A stretch of 64,000 nucleotides of DNA from Bryobacterales bacterium (GTDB lineage Bacteria > Acidobacteriota > Terriglobia > Bryobacterales > Bryobacteraceae), in assembly GCA_016721425.1 (NCBI GenBank), contig JADKID010000016.1:1-64000 (forward strand), written 5' to 3'. Of the stretch, positions 34,271-43,381 are shown piece by piece (the stretch's first letter is position 1; the number at the start of each line of letters is the position of its first letter). The notes below the pieces were generated by a model. It was not told the DNA's origin, ran no database searches, and saw only the letters and a list, made by a program, of their open reading frames with translations. The position numbers and the translations under genes were made by a program.

Positions 34271-35871
34271 TAGTGGTCCCATAGATTACCCATTCGAATC
34301 TCGCGTGGCTTGCCCTGCGCATCAAAGAGGAAGGCCGAGTCGACTGGCGAGGGTCTTACGATTTCCTGTCCGTAAAGGCGCTCCGAGAGAAATCGTTGGG
34401 CCGAGCCCTTATCCGAGTTGATGGTGGCTGCCTGCCGTCCCGGCAGCTTGATGGCGAGAAGCACAGAGAAGCGGTCCCGTAGGTCCTGGGGGTCCGGGGC
34501 CGTGTCATAGTCGTAGCGATCAACGCCGGCGGGTCCATGCACGCGGGTGGGCTTCAGCCCTGGACGCTGGAGTAGAATCCGACTGCCATGATCTCCGTGG
34601 ACCACCACGCACATCTGATCGAGGAGGCCGGCCCTTCGCAGCTCGTCGAAGAGGCGTCCGAGTTGCGACTGCACATATTCGACCTGCTCGGCGTAGCGCG
34701 TATACCGTTCCTCGTAGTCCTGGCGGTTCAGGCGCTCGTAGTCCTCGTCTCTGGCCCAGACCCGGATGTCGCGCAGCGATCCATCTGGCCGGTAGACGTA
34801 AGGCCCGTGCGGGCTCAGGATGTGGGCGAGGAAGAGAGTCGGCTTGGCCGCGGCCGTGATTTCAGTGATCAGCCCGTCAGGCCAGATGGCCTCGGCTGAA
34901 ATCGGCAATACCATGCGTAAGCCACAACGAAACGGGAAGAAGCCCCTGAAGCGCGCGAGGACGGCGTTGGATGCCTGGTAGTGGCCGATGACGAGGCGAA
35001 ACCGGTCGATCCACGAACCGGGCGCGCGTGCCAGATGCGCGAGTGACCCGGGGTACTGCGTGACGAGGGCCCCCCGTCCGTTCGAAAAGTCGATGTTCCG
35101 ATATTGGACGAGACGCACGGCAAGACCGCGCGCTCTGTACTCATCGAGGAACTTACTGGTGTTGGCGTGAAAGACGCCACGGAGATCGGGCGCGGGTTGC
35201 TGGAGGAGCGCGTGGCGGTGAGGAAGCAGGACGCGGTTCAGGAGGCTGGGGACAGAGTCCAAGGTCGTCGCGTAGTTGCTGTAAGCGTAGGGGAAGAGCT
35301 CAAAGCCGGCATTTCCGAATGTCGTCCGGATGGTATCGGCGGCATGGCGGCAGGCCGCTATTTCCGGAGGCAGGCCCGCTGGTCCCATGTGCTCATCGAG
35401 GATCAGTCGCAGGACGTGAGCGGGTTTCTCCGGCGCCATGCGTGGCGCTCCGGCTGGCAGCAGAATCGGGGCGAGATGAGCGGCGAGCATCCCGAGCGAA
35501 AAAGTGGCAAGTACCTGGTAGAAACGCCCGTGAAGCAGTGCCATCAGGCCCGCAGACACGGATGCCAGCGCGACAATGGTGACGGCGAGAGGGATGGCCG
35601 CCCAGCGTGACGCTTCCCGTTGCAGCGGCACCGCAGCGATGACACAGACCGCGACGATGAAGATGCCCCGGAACGCCAGTCCCCGAAAGCAGAAGGCCAG
35701 ACAGGCGCAGACGATCCAGAGAAGGGCAATTCCGGCGAGCGCTTCCGGAGTCAGCAGCGGGTAACCGTCCCCAGCCAGGAAGCCCACAAATGGCAGGAGG
35801 ATTATGCAGGCCAGGATTGTGGTGCGGCCGAGCCAACTGGCCGGGCTGACCAGCCGGGTCAATGTAGACAT
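34270..35871 (-). CDS. Integral membrane sulfatase/phosphotransferase-like protein
   Basis: 533 residues. About four or five membrane helices in the first 150 residues (TTILACIILLPFVGFLAGDG, GIFIVAVCVIAAVPL, VTIVALASVSAGLMALL, MLAAHLAPILLPAG) are followed by an extracytoplasmic alkaline-phosphatase-fold domain: VLRLILDEHMGPAGLPPEI, SNYATTLDSVPSLLN, LFLAHILSPHGPYVYRPDGS and VVVHGDHGSRILL. This layout is like LtaS and phosphoethanolamine transferases, but the metal-site residues are those of the NoeA-linked sulfatase-like group. It may modify a surface polysaccharide or lipid. It overlaps the NoeA-like gene by 13 bases. Confidence 0.78.
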   Translation of the reverse strand: MSTLTRLVSPASWLGRTTILACIILLPFVGFLAGDGYPLLTPEALAGIALLWIVCACLAFCFRGLAFRGIFIVAVCVIAAVPLQREASRWAAIPLAVTIVALASVSAGLMALLHGRFYQVLATFSLGMLAAHLAPILLPAGAPRMAPEKPAHVLRLILDEHMGPAGLPPEIAACRHAADTIRTTFGNAGFELFPYAYSNYATTLDSVPSLLNRVLLPHRHALLQQPAPDLRGVFHANTSKFLDEYRARGLAVRLVQYRNIDFSNGRGALVTQYPGSLAHLARAPGSWIDRFRLVIGHYQASNAVLARFRGFFPFRCGLRMVLPISAEAIWPDGLITEITAAAKPTLFLAHILSPHGPYVYRPDGSLRDIRVWARDEDYERLNRQDYEERYTRYAEQVEYVQSQLGRLFDELRRAGLLDQMCVVVHGDHGSRILLQRPGLKPTRVHGPAGVDRYDYDTAPDPQDLRDRFSVLLAIKLPGRQAATINSDKGSAQRFLSERLYGQEIVRPSPVDSAFLFDAQGKPREIRMGNLWDH

Positions 35872-37241
35872 TCGAAGACCATCAGTCTTCTGCGCATGCC
35901 CGGGATGGACGCCTGTTCGAGAAGCCGGAAATATGGCGCGAACGCCGCGAGGAATGCGTCGAGGCTGTAGTCGTCCGGGATCGGCCGCTCGCGAGGGAGC
36001 AACTGGTTCGCCATCGGGTCATCCGGTTCCACGTACTCGACGATGAGGGTGCGCCCGAACCTTGCCAACGTCTCGGCGATCAACCGGAATGGAATATTGT
36101 GCGTCAGACGCAGATGGTGGACGAGCGCGAGGGCGAGTACGAGGGCGCCCTTTGGCCGGTCAAAGACCCCCCGGCGCTCGGTGAGATTCAAGCCGACGGC
36201 GGGAGTGGGGTTTGTGATGTCCATCACGAGGGGCAGGATACTGCCCGATCCGCGGGCCTTTTCTTTGGTGTAGACCTCCTCGACGCAGAGCGGGTCTGCC
36301 TCGTAGAGCACGCAGCGGTTGCAGTGTTCGACGGCGAGCCGGCTATAGGTCCCGGTATTGCCGCCGAGGTCATAGACAAGGCCGGGGGTAGACCGCTCCA
36401 GGAGACGACGGACGAAACTCAACTTGAACGTTACGGCCAGATGGCCGTAGTGCTCCATGTGGGCCGGGTAGTCACTCCACTCGCTGTGGCCGCCGGACAG
36501 TCTGATGTTTTCCGTGACCGCGCGCAGCGATTCCACGATCCGCAACTGAGCGCTGCTGCCGCTCACTCCGGCAGAGGAGCCGCGGCTTCCGTGCTTTTGC
36601 GCTCTGGCGTGCAGGTGAATATGAAGCAGGGTGCCCAGATTGAAGTACGAGGAGAGACCGAGCATGCGCGACGCGACATCGAGCGGGATTCCATCGAGGT
36701 TCACCCCGAGCATCTTGGCCATCATCGGAGATTTCGACTGCATCAGCAGCAGTGGGGCCAAGAAGTGGCGGCAGTACTGCTCGTAGGCGATCCAGGGCCG
36801 ATCCGCGGCGCGCTCAAACGAGAGGGTGTCAATAAATACCGGGCGGCCTTCGCTGAACTGAACGTTGAACGCCGATGCATCCTTCAGGGAGAGCCCGTGG
36901 GCGAGAGCTCGCTGCTGAATCTGAAGCGTCAGCAGAGCGGCGTCCTTCAGCTGTGAGAAGCACCATTCGTAGGGCTGGGAGATGAAGTCGAGTTGAGTGG
37001 GGACGAGGAGCCGGGTTCCGGGGATGTTTCTACGGCTGGTATGCTCCTCGCGGTGGGCGACGAGGAGGCGGTCCCGCACGAGGGAGTCGTAGAGGCCCGA
37101 GCGCATTAACGCGTCGTAGTCGCTATCGCCGTGGCGCGTCACGACCCTCTTCCACTGTCCTCCCTCGCGGATGCCAAAACCAGCAGGATCGCGAAAGGAC
37201 GATGGGTCCGGGATGCACGCAGGATGAGGAGTGGTCAGCAA
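35859..37241 (-). CDS. NoeA-like SAM-dependent methyltransferase
   Basis: 460 residues, ATG start. The N-terminal half matches the nodulation NoeA-like family: SGLYDSLVRDRLLVAHREE, QPYEWCFSQLKDAALLTLQI, LKDASAFNVQFSEGRPVFID and YCRHFLAPLLLMQ. The C-terminal half is a class I methyltransferase with VYDLGGNTGTYSRLAVEHCN (motif I), VLYEADP (strand 2) and a late LALALVHHLRLTHNIPF. Family members sit in polysaccharide or surface-modification loci. Here the gene heads a three-gene coupled cassette with the membrane sulfatase and the small membrane protein. It probably methylates a surface glycan or lipid; the substrate is unknown. Confidence 0.82.
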   Translation of the reverse strand: MLTTPHPACIPDPSSFRDPAGFGIREGGQWKRVVTRHGDSDYDALMRSGLYDSLVRDRLLVAHREEHTSRRNIPGTRLLVPTQLDFISQPYEWCFSQLKDAALLTLQIQQRALAHGLSLKDASAFNVQFSEGRPVFIDTLSFERAADRPWIAYEQYCRHFLAPLLLMQSKSPMMAKMLGVNLDGIPLDVASRMLGLSSYFNLGTLLHIHLHARAQKHGSRGSSAGVSGSSAQLRIVESLRAVTENIRLSGGHSEWSDYPAHMEHYGHLAVTFKLSFVRRLLERSTPGLVYDLGGNTGTYSRLAVEHCNRCVLYEADPLCVEEVYTKEKARGSGSILPLVMDITNPTPAVGLNLTERRGVFDRPKGALVLALALVHHLRLTHNIPFRLIAETLARFGRTLIVEYVEPDDPMANQLLPRERPIPDDYSLDAFLAAFAPYFRLLEQASIPGMRRRLMVFECLH

Positions 37242-37301
37242 CGAAGTTTCGCAGACACTACGGGCACAGCGCCGTGCGGCGTTCGATACGGTTGATCCAG
37301 C

Positions 37302-37325
37302 GCGCTAACCGAAGCCAGTTAGCGC
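37302..37325. repeat. Perfect hairpin GCGCTAAC/GTTAGCGC
   Basis: An 8-bp perfect stem (37302-37309 and 37318-37325) with an 8-base loop lies in the 235-base gap between the start of the NoeA-like gene and the stop of lysA. It has no T tract on either strand. It may be a lysA transcript end or an operator for the NoeA-like unit. The rest of the gap, especially 37385-37470, is AT-rich and should hold the NoeA-unit promoter. Confidence 0.6.
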
Positions 37326-37476
37326 AGATCCGAAGGGAGAGCTGATCCCCCTGTAGGGGACAGACGGGTGAGAACGCGCGGACGGTTACAAATAGTTTAT
37401 ACGGGTAGACAGATATTGCAGTCTTAACTTTACCGCTGTTCGTTAAAATCCTATCGAAAGATATAGAATTTACGGT

Positions 37477-38718
37477 CTATTCGCCGCGGGTGAGATCGGC
37501 GTAGGTTTCGCGGGTACGGACGATGCGCCAGGTGGCGCCCTCGACGAGGACTTCACAGGGGCGTGGGCGGGCGTTGTAGTTGGAGGCCATGGCGAAGCCG
37601 TAGGCGCCGGCGGTCATGGCGGCGACCATGTCTCCGGGGAGCACGTTGGCCACTGTGCGATCCACGGCGAGAAAGTCACCGCTTTCGCAGACGGGTCCCA
37701 CCACATCGGCCTTCACCGTGCCGAATTTGGATTGGCGGAGGGGTAGGATCTCGTGGTGCGCGTCGTAGAGAGCGGGACGGATGAGCTCCGACATGGACGC
37801 GTCGATGATGATGAACTCTTTCTCGCCATTCTTTTTGCGGTAGAGGACGCGGGAGAGCAGGGCGCCGGCTTCGGCGACGATGGAGCGTCCGGGTTCGAAG
37901 AGCAGGAAGAGGCCGGCGCCGGCGACGAGGGTGCGGATGTCGGCGAGGAAGGCGGCGATATTGGGCTTGTCGTCGGCGGGTGAATAGGGGACACCGAGGC
38001 CGCCACCGAGATCGAGTTCTGTGATGGCGATGCCGGCGGCGCGGAGTCTTCCGACGAGGGCGAGGAGCTTGCGGGCGGCCTCGACGAGCGGGGCGGCGGC
38101 GAGGAGTTGGGAGCCGATGTGGCAGCTCACTCCGTCGAGCGAGATGCCGGGCAGGGTGGCGGCGCGCTGGTAGACAGATTCCACCTCGGCGATATCGATG
38201 CCGAACTTGTGCTCCTTGAGGCCGGTGGAGATGTAGGGGTGGGTGGCGGCGTCGACGTCGGGATTGACGCGGATGGCGATGGAGGCGGTCTTGCCGAGGC
38301 GGGTGGCGAGAGAGCTGATGAGGGCGATTTCGGCCTCGCTCTCGCAGTTGAAGTTGTGGATGCCCTGTTCGAGAGCGTAGTCGATCTCGGCACGGGTCTT
38401 GCCGACACCGGAGAAGACGACGGAGGCGGGGTCGCCGCCGGCCTGGAGGACGCGGTAGAGCTCGCCGCCAGAGACGATGTCGAAGCCTGCGCCGGCTTGG
38501 GCGAGGAGGCGGAGGACGCTGAGATTGGAGTTGGCCTTGACGGCGTAGCAGACGCGGTGGGGCAGGCCGGCGAGGCCGTCGTCGTAGGCGCGATAGCGGG
38601 AGAGGATGGCGCCGGCCGAATAGACGTAGCAGGGCGTACCGGCTTGTTCGGCGATTTTGGTGAGCTCGACGTCTTCGCAGTAGAGGACGGCGTCACGGTA
38701 TTCAAACGGGTTCGGCAT
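37477..38718 (-). CDS. lysA: Diaminopimelate decarboxylase
   Basis: 413 residues, ATG start. PLP-binding Lys in CYAVKANSNLSVL, then GFDIVSGGELYRVL, HKFGIDI, LSCHIGSQLL-like (VSCHIGSQL), DLGGGLGVPYSP, EPGRSIVAEAG and CESGDFLA, the fold-III decarboxylase signature with the LysA-specific GxSCHIGS. It makes lysine from meso-diaminopimelate, the last step of the pathway. It lies 11 bases after the GAF/SpoIIE gene and appears to be the last gene of a four-gene transcript. Confidence 0.96.
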   Translation of the reverse strand: MPNPFEYRDAVLYCEDVELTKIAEQAGTPCYVYSAGAILSRYRAYDDGLAGLPHRVCYAVKANSNLSVLRLLAQAGAGFDIVSGGELYRVLQAGGDPASVVFSGVGKTRAEIDYALEQGIHNFNCESEAEIALISSLATRLGKTASIAIRVNPDVDAATHPYISTGLKEHKFGIDIAEVESVYQRAATLPGISLDGVSCHIGSQLLAAAPLVEAARKLLALVGRLRAAGIAITELDLGGGLGVPYSPADDKPNIAAFLADIRTLVAGAGLFLLFEPGRSIVAEAGALLSRVLYRKKNGEKEFIIIDASMSELIRPALYDAHHEILPLRQSKFGTVKADVVGPVCESGDFLAVDRTVANVLPGDMVAAMTAGAYGFAMASNYNARPRPCEVLVEGATWRIVRTRETYADLTRGE

Positions 38719-38729
38719 GGTGGGAGCTT

Positions 38730-40481
38730 TCAGTTGACTTTCAGGACGATGACGCTCTGGTCGTCATGGACCTGGGTGGTTTCGCGGTAGCGTTCGACAT
38801 CTTCGAGGAGGCGGTCTGCGATCTGTTGTGCGGGCAGGTCGCAGCTGGATTCGAGGAAGCGGCGGAGCTGGCGTTTGCCGTACTCTTCGCCGGCGGGGTT
38901 CATCTGATCCTGTACGCCATCGCTGAAGAGGACGACGACGTCATCGGGCTCGGCGGAGAAGATGGTTTCGTCGTATTCAATGTTTTCGAGGAGGCCGACG
39001 GGGACGCCGGAGGCCTGGGGCTGGAGGATCTCGCCGCGGCGGCAGACGAGGGGGGTGGTAGAGCCGGCGTTGGCCATGAGGAACTGGCGCTCGCTGGCCT
39101 GCCAGAGCATGACGAGGAGGGTAACGTAGCGGGCGGGCACCTGGCGCTCCATGAGGGTCTCGTTGAGAGAGCGGAGGAGTTGGGCGGGGCTGCGGCGGCG
39201 GGGTGCGGCGGCGCGGAGGAGGCCGCTGAAGAGGGCGCCGTAGAGGGCTGCGGCGGCGCCCTTGCCGCTGGAGTCGCCGAAGGCGAGCATGGCGTGCTCG
39301 TCGTCGTATTCGAAGAAATCGAAGAGGTCGCCGGTGACAAGGCGGGCGGCCTTCATTTTGATGCCGACATCGAGGCCGGTGAGGGGCGGGGCCTCCTGGG
39401 GCATCATGATGGACTGGAGGCGGTGGGCGGCTTCGAGGTCGCCCTGGATGAGGTGTTCGCGCTGTTCGAGCTCCTGATAGAGGCGCGCATTTTCCATCGC
39501 GGTGGCGACGGAGGGCGCAATCAGGGAGAGGGTGCGTACGTGGTCTTCGGTGAAGTAGCCGACGCGCTCACTTTCGAGATCCATGACGCCGATGACGCGG
39601 CCCTTGGCGATGAGGGGCACGGCGACCTCGCTGCGGATGTCGGGATGGGATTCGATGTAGCGGGGATCGGCGGCGGTGTCGCGGGCGAGGACGGGTTTGC
39701 GGCCGGCGGCGGCTGCGCCAGTGATGCCCTGGCCCATGGGGAAGCTATCGAGCTGGAGTTTCTGATCGAAGCGCTGGCTGAAGACGCTGCGCAGGTGGCG
39801 GCCCTGCTCGTCGACGCGGAGCACCATGAAGGCGTCGTAGCTGATGAGCCTGTGGACGCTGCGAGCGACCTTTTCGAGGAGCTCGTCGAGTTTCAGAATG
39901 GACGAGAACTCCTGGGCCATATTGCCGAGGGTGCGCTGGGTTTTGTTCTGGCGCTCGACGCGGCGATGGAGGCGGGCGTTCTCAATGGCGGCGCCGACGC
40001 GGGCGGCGATGAGCTGGAGGAGGGCGCGATCCTGGGCGGAGAAGGCGTTGGCAGTGGTGGACTGGAGATCGAGCACACCGACGAGTTTCTGGCGGGCGAC
40101 CATGGGGACGGCGAGCTCGCTTTGGACTGCGTCGAGGGCGTTGAGGTAGCGCGGGTCATCGAGGACGTTGCCAACCATGACAGGCTGGCGGGTGGCGGCG
40201 GCGGCGCCGGTGATGCCCTCGTTCATCTTGACGATGAGGTTTTGGACGATCTCCTGGCGATGGCCGAGCGCGTAACGGATGCGCATGCCTTTGCGGGCCT
40301 CGCTATAGAGGAGGATGGCGAAGAGGTTGTGCGGGATGACCTGGCGGATGATGGTAGCGACGTTTTCGAGGAGGCGATCGAGATCGAGCGTCTCGGTGGT
40401 GACAGCCGAGACTTCGAGGAGGAAATCGAGCAGTTCTGCCCGTTCCCGGAAGCGGACCCGGGTCTTGCGTTGGACGGCCAT
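38730..40481 (-). CDS. Dual-GAF PP2C/SpoIIE-type serine phosphatase
   Basis: 583 residues. Two GAF domains are visible: residues about 20-175 (LDRLLENVATIIRQVIPHNL, GITGAAAATRQPVMVGNVLD) and about 190-350 (LDELLEKVARSVHRLISYDA, GITGAAAAGRKPVLARD). They are followed by a linker helix and the SpoIIE/RsbU phosphatase domain (RLQSIMMPQEAPPLTGLDVG, LVTGDLFDFFEYDDEHAML, GDSSGKGAAAALYGALFSG, VVVLFSDGVQDQMNP). Metal-binding Asp residues of the PP2C fold are present (GD, SDGVQD, HDDQSVIVL). It likely senses a small ligand or redox state and dephosphorylates an anti-anti-sigma factor. No STAS or kinase partner is next to it. Confidence 0.92.
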   Translation of the reverse strand: MAVQRKTRVRFRERAELLDFLLEVSAVTTETLDLDRLLENVATIIRQVIPHNLFAILLYSEARKGMRIRYALGHRQEIVQNLIVKMNEGITGAAAATRQPVMVGNVLDDPRYLNALDAVQSELAVPMVARQKLVGVLDLQSTTANAFSAQDRALLQLIAARVGAAIENARLHRRVERQNKTQRTLGNMAQEFSSILKLDELLEKVARSVHRLISYDAFMVLRVDEQGRHLRSVFSQRFDQKLQLDSFPMGQGITGAAAAGRKPVLARDTAADPRYIESHPDIRSEVAVPLIAKGRVIGVMDLESERVGYFTEDHVRTLSLIAPSVATAMENARLYQELEQREHLIQGDLEAAHRLQSIMMPQEAPPLTGLDVGIKMKAARLVTGDLFDFFEYDDEHAMLAFGDSSGKGAAAALYGALFSGLLRAAAPRRRSPAQLLRSLNETLMERQVPARYVTLLVMLWQASERQFLMANAGSTTPLVCRRGEILQPQASGVPVGLLENIEYDETIFSAEPDDVVVLFSDGVQDQMNPAGEEYGKRQLRRFLESSCDLPAQQIADRLLEDVERYRETTQVHDDQSVIVLKVN

Positions 40482-40485
40482 GGGA

Positions 40486-41283
40486 TTAGCGGTTAGCCGC
40501 CTCGACGATTTTGACGCTGGCGCTGGCGCCGATGCGGCTGGCTCCGGCGTCGGTCATGGTTTTGAGGTCTTCGAAGGTGCGGATGCCGCCGGAGGCTTTG
40601 ACGCCCATCTCGGGGCCGACGATTTTGCGCATGAGGGCGATGTCGTGGGCGGTGGCGCCCTGCTTGGCGAAGCCGGTGGAGGTTTTGACGAAATCGGCGC
40701 CGGCCATTTTGCAGAGGGTGCAGGCGATGGCCTTTTCCTCGTCGGTGAGGAGGGCGGTTTCGAGGATGACCTTGAGGATGGCTCCGCCGCGGTGGGCGGC
40801 CTCGGCGACGCTCTGGATGTCGTTACGGACGGTTTCGTGATCGCAGCTTTTGAGCGCGCCGACGTTGATGACCATGTCTACTTCCTGAGCGCCGGCGCGG
40901 ACGGTGTTTTCAGTTTCGCAAACCTTGGCGGCGGTGGAGGTGGCGCCGAGGGGGAAGCCGACAACGGTGCAGACCTTGACGGGCGTGCCGTGCAATTCGG
41001 CGGCGACGAGGGGGATCCAGTAGGGATTCACGCAGACGCTGGCGAAGTTGAATTGCCGTGCTTCGGCGCAGACTTTGAGGACCTCTTCGCGGGAGGCATC
41101 GGGCTTGAGGATGGTGTGATCGATGAGGGCAGCGATGGCCGGATCGACCTTGGTCATGTCGGCGTTGGTGGCGACGCGATCGGCGCCGGCGTCAACGATG
41201 GTGCGCGCCTTCTGCGAGCAGAACTGCCGGAGGATGGCGTCGCTGATTTCCGAGGCTAGTCTATCGATTTCTAAGGAGTCCAA
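40486..41283 (-). CDS. deoC: Deoxyribose-phosphate aldolase
   Basis: 265 residues from TTG 41283, which lies inside the end of rpiB (13-base overlap). No internal ATG fits the family start better. Core motifs: LIDHTILKPDASREEVLKVC, FASVCVNPYWIPL, CTVVGFPLGATSTAAKVCE, the Schiff-base Lys in ADFVKTSTGFAKQGAT, and VKASGGIRTFEDLKTM. It cleaves deoxyribose 5-phosphate to glyceraldehyde 3-phosphate and acetaldehyde. Pairing with rpiB suggests pentose/nucleoside salvage. The N-terminal 45 residues are an extension of low conservation. Confidence 0.93.
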   Translation of the reverse strand: MDSLEIDRLASEISDAILRQFCSQKARTIVDAGADRVATNADMTKVDPAIAALIDHTILKPDASREEVLKVCAEARQFNFASVCVNPYWIPLVAAELHGTPVKVCTVVGFPLGATSTAAKVCETENTVRAGAQEVDMVINVGALKSCDHETVRNDIQSVAEAAHRGGAILKVILETALLTDEEKAIACTLCKMAGADFVKTSTGFAKQGATAHDIALMRKIVGPEMGVKASGGIRTFEDLKTMTDAGASRIGASASVKIVEAANR

Positions 41284-41864
41284 TTTGAGTATCGCCGCTC
41301 GATTTCAGTAATTTTGTCGATTCGATTCTGATGCCGTCCACCGCCGAAGGGAGTTGCGAGCCACGTGCGGAGCACGTCTTCGGCCTGGCTGGCGGTGAGC
41401 ATACGTCCGCCGAGCGTGAGCACGTTGGCGTGGTTGTGCTCGCGGCTATTCCGCGCGGAAGCCTTATCATAGCATAGGGCTGCGCGGATGCCGGGCACCT
41501 TGTTGGCGGCCATGCAACTACCGATGCCGGCGCCATCGACGATGACGCCGAGGGTGGCGGCACTGTCGGCCACGAGGCGGGCGACGGCGTGGGCGATGTC
41601 GGGATAATCGGCTGGTTTTTCTTCAAAAACGCCCACGTCGCGGATGTGCCAGCCGAGCTCCGTGAGGATGGGTTTGAGGGATTCCTTGAGGGCGAAGCCG
41701 CCGTGATCCGAGCCGAGGGCGATGGTCTGTTGGGCGGCGGTTTCGATGATGGCGACGCCGCGCTCGCGGGCCAGATCCCGCGCGGAGGGGGTGATGATGG
41801 CGCCTGGAGTGACGTGGAGCGCCCCGGAGCGCGGCACATCCTGTTCGGTGATTACGGTGCGCAT
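41271..41864 (-). CDS. rpiB: Ribose-5-phosphate isomerase B with N-terminal extension
   Basis: 197 residues, about 45 longer than a standard RpiB. The isomerase domain starts at IALGSDHGGFALKESLKPIL and continues with GVIVDGAGIGSCMAANKVPG, IRAALCYDKASARNSREHNH and ANVLTLGGRML; the loop reads GAGIGSC where many RpiB have GTGIGMS, so the catalytic-base position should be checked. The extension contains VTPGAIITPSARDLARERGV, which looks like the TPxARDxAxERG segment seen at the N-terminus of several bacterial microcompartment-associated enzymes. It interconverts ribose and ribulose 5-phosphate, or a related sugar phosphate. First gene of a unit with deoC, SpoIIE-type phosphatase and lysA. Confidence 0.88.
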   Translation of the reverse strand: MRTVITEQDVPRSGALHVTPGAIITPSARDLARERGVAIIETAAQQTIALGSDHGGFALKESLKPILTELGWHIRDVGVFEEKPADYPDIAHAVARLVADSAATLGVIVDGAGIGSCMAANKVPGIRAALCYDKASARNSREHNHANVLTLGGRMLTASQAEDVLRTWLATPFGGGRHQNRIDKITEIERRYSNWTP

Positions 41865-41999
41865 AGGCTTGGGATCGGTTGGACCAAAGTGGACTTGCCC
41901 GGAGCAAATCCATACAACCTGATGTTACTACGAGGATGGGGCGGCTCCATTTGGGTTTCGAGTGGGGTTGGCGGCGTAGGGCATACAATTGAAGCGACT

Positions 42000-43381
42000 A
42001 TGGTGCGGACACTTACTTTCCTCTTTCTTGCAGCCTCGCTGATGGCGGCCAAGCCGCTGCCCAAGCTGAAGGTCAGCGACAATCAGCGGTTTCTTGTCAC
42101 AGCGGACGGGAAGCCGTTCTTCTACCTGGCCGACACGGCGTGGGAGTTGTTTCACCGGCTGGACCGGGGGCAGGCTTTGGCTACTTGGATATGCGGGCGG
42201 CGCAGGGTTTTACCGCGGTTCAGGCCGTGGCGCTGGCGGAGTTGGATGGGGTGAACGAGCCGAATGCGTATGGCAAGTCGCCGCTGATCGACAGAGACCC
42301 GGCGAGGCCGGCACTGACGCCGCGGGGCTCCAGCTATTGGGATCACGTGGACTTCATCGTGGACCAGGCCAATGCGCGCGGGCTGTACATTGCGCTGCTG
42401 CCGACGTGGGGCTCATCGGTGAGTGACAAAGGGAGCACGCTGTTTACGGTGGCGAACGCTCAGGTTTACGGCGAGTTCATTGGTAAGCGGTACAAGGACA
42501 AGGGGATTATCTGGATCCTGGGCGGGGACCGGACGCCGACGGGTGTGGAGCCTGTGTGGCGGGCGATGGCCAAAGGGATTGCGATTGGAGTATCGGGCAA
42601 AGAGGACTACGCGGCGGTGCTGATGAGTTTCCATCCGCGGGGCGGGCAGACGTCCTCGACGCAGTTTCACGGCGATGCGTGGCTGGACTTCAATATGCAG
42701 CAGAACGGGCACGGGATTCCGGGCAAGGCGGCCCCGTGGGCGAAGATGGCGAAGGACTACGCCTTGACGCCGGTGAAGCCGGCGATTGATGGCGAGCCGC
42801 TGTATGAGGATCATCCGCTGGGGTTCAATGCGAAGTTGAACGGGTATTCGTTTGACGCGCACGTGCGGCAGTATGCGTGGTGGGACGTGTTTTCGGGCGG
42901 GGCGGGGCACACCTACGGCAACCATTCGGTGTGGCAGATGTACGCGGCGGGGCGGAAGCCGATCAACGGTCCGCTGCTGTACTGGGACCAGGCGATCCTG
43001 AGGCCGGGCGCGGCGCAGATGCAGCATCTGCGGTTTCTGATGGAATCGCGGCCCTATCTATCGCGGGTGCCGGATCAATCGCTGGTGGGGGATGCGCTGG
43101 CGGATGCGGATTACATTGCGGCCACGCGCGGCGACGGCTACGCCATGATCTACAGCGGGCAGGGGCGGAAGTTCACGGTGAACCTGCCGAAACTGCCTGC
43201 AAAGCTGAAGGGCTGGTGGTATAACCCGCGGACGGGATCCAGCCATGCGGCGGGCGACTATGACAACGCGGCTCCGCGGGAGTTTGTCTGCCCGTCGGAG
43301 GGGTTTGGCAGTGATTGGACACTGGTGCTGGACGATGCGAGCCGGAACTTCGCGGCGCCGGGCCAGAGGGCGGGGCGCTAG
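42000..43381 (+). pseudogene. Apiosidase-like (GH140/DUF4038) glycoside hydrolase, frameshifted
   Basis: Starts at ATG 42000 with a signal peptide (MVRTLTFLFLAASLMAAK) and the family opening LKVSDNQRFLVTADGKPF then FYLADTAWELFHRLDR. The frame then shifts at the run G5 (42166-42170). Adding one G restores RGAGFGYLDMRAAQGFTAVQ and the rest of the protein to 43381 (WILGGDRTPTGVEPVWRAM, IDGEPLYEDHPLGF, HTYGNHSVWQMY, MLDD-like tail). The repaired product is 460 residues, the usual length, which suggests a sequencing error or a very recent mutation. The family hydrolyses apiose from plant rhamnogalacturonan-II. The stop overlaps the convergent gene by 4 bases. Confidence 0.85.

Noticed and set aside
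37345..37375. GGGGACAGAC motif as a second REP-like element
   Set aside because: Only a short match and a 5-bp hairpin; no second arm comparable to the element at 1498.
38766..40496. Long plus-strand open frame opposite the GAF/SpoIIE gene
   Set aside because: Low-complexity Gly/Glu/Ala sequence antisense to a clear multidomain gene.
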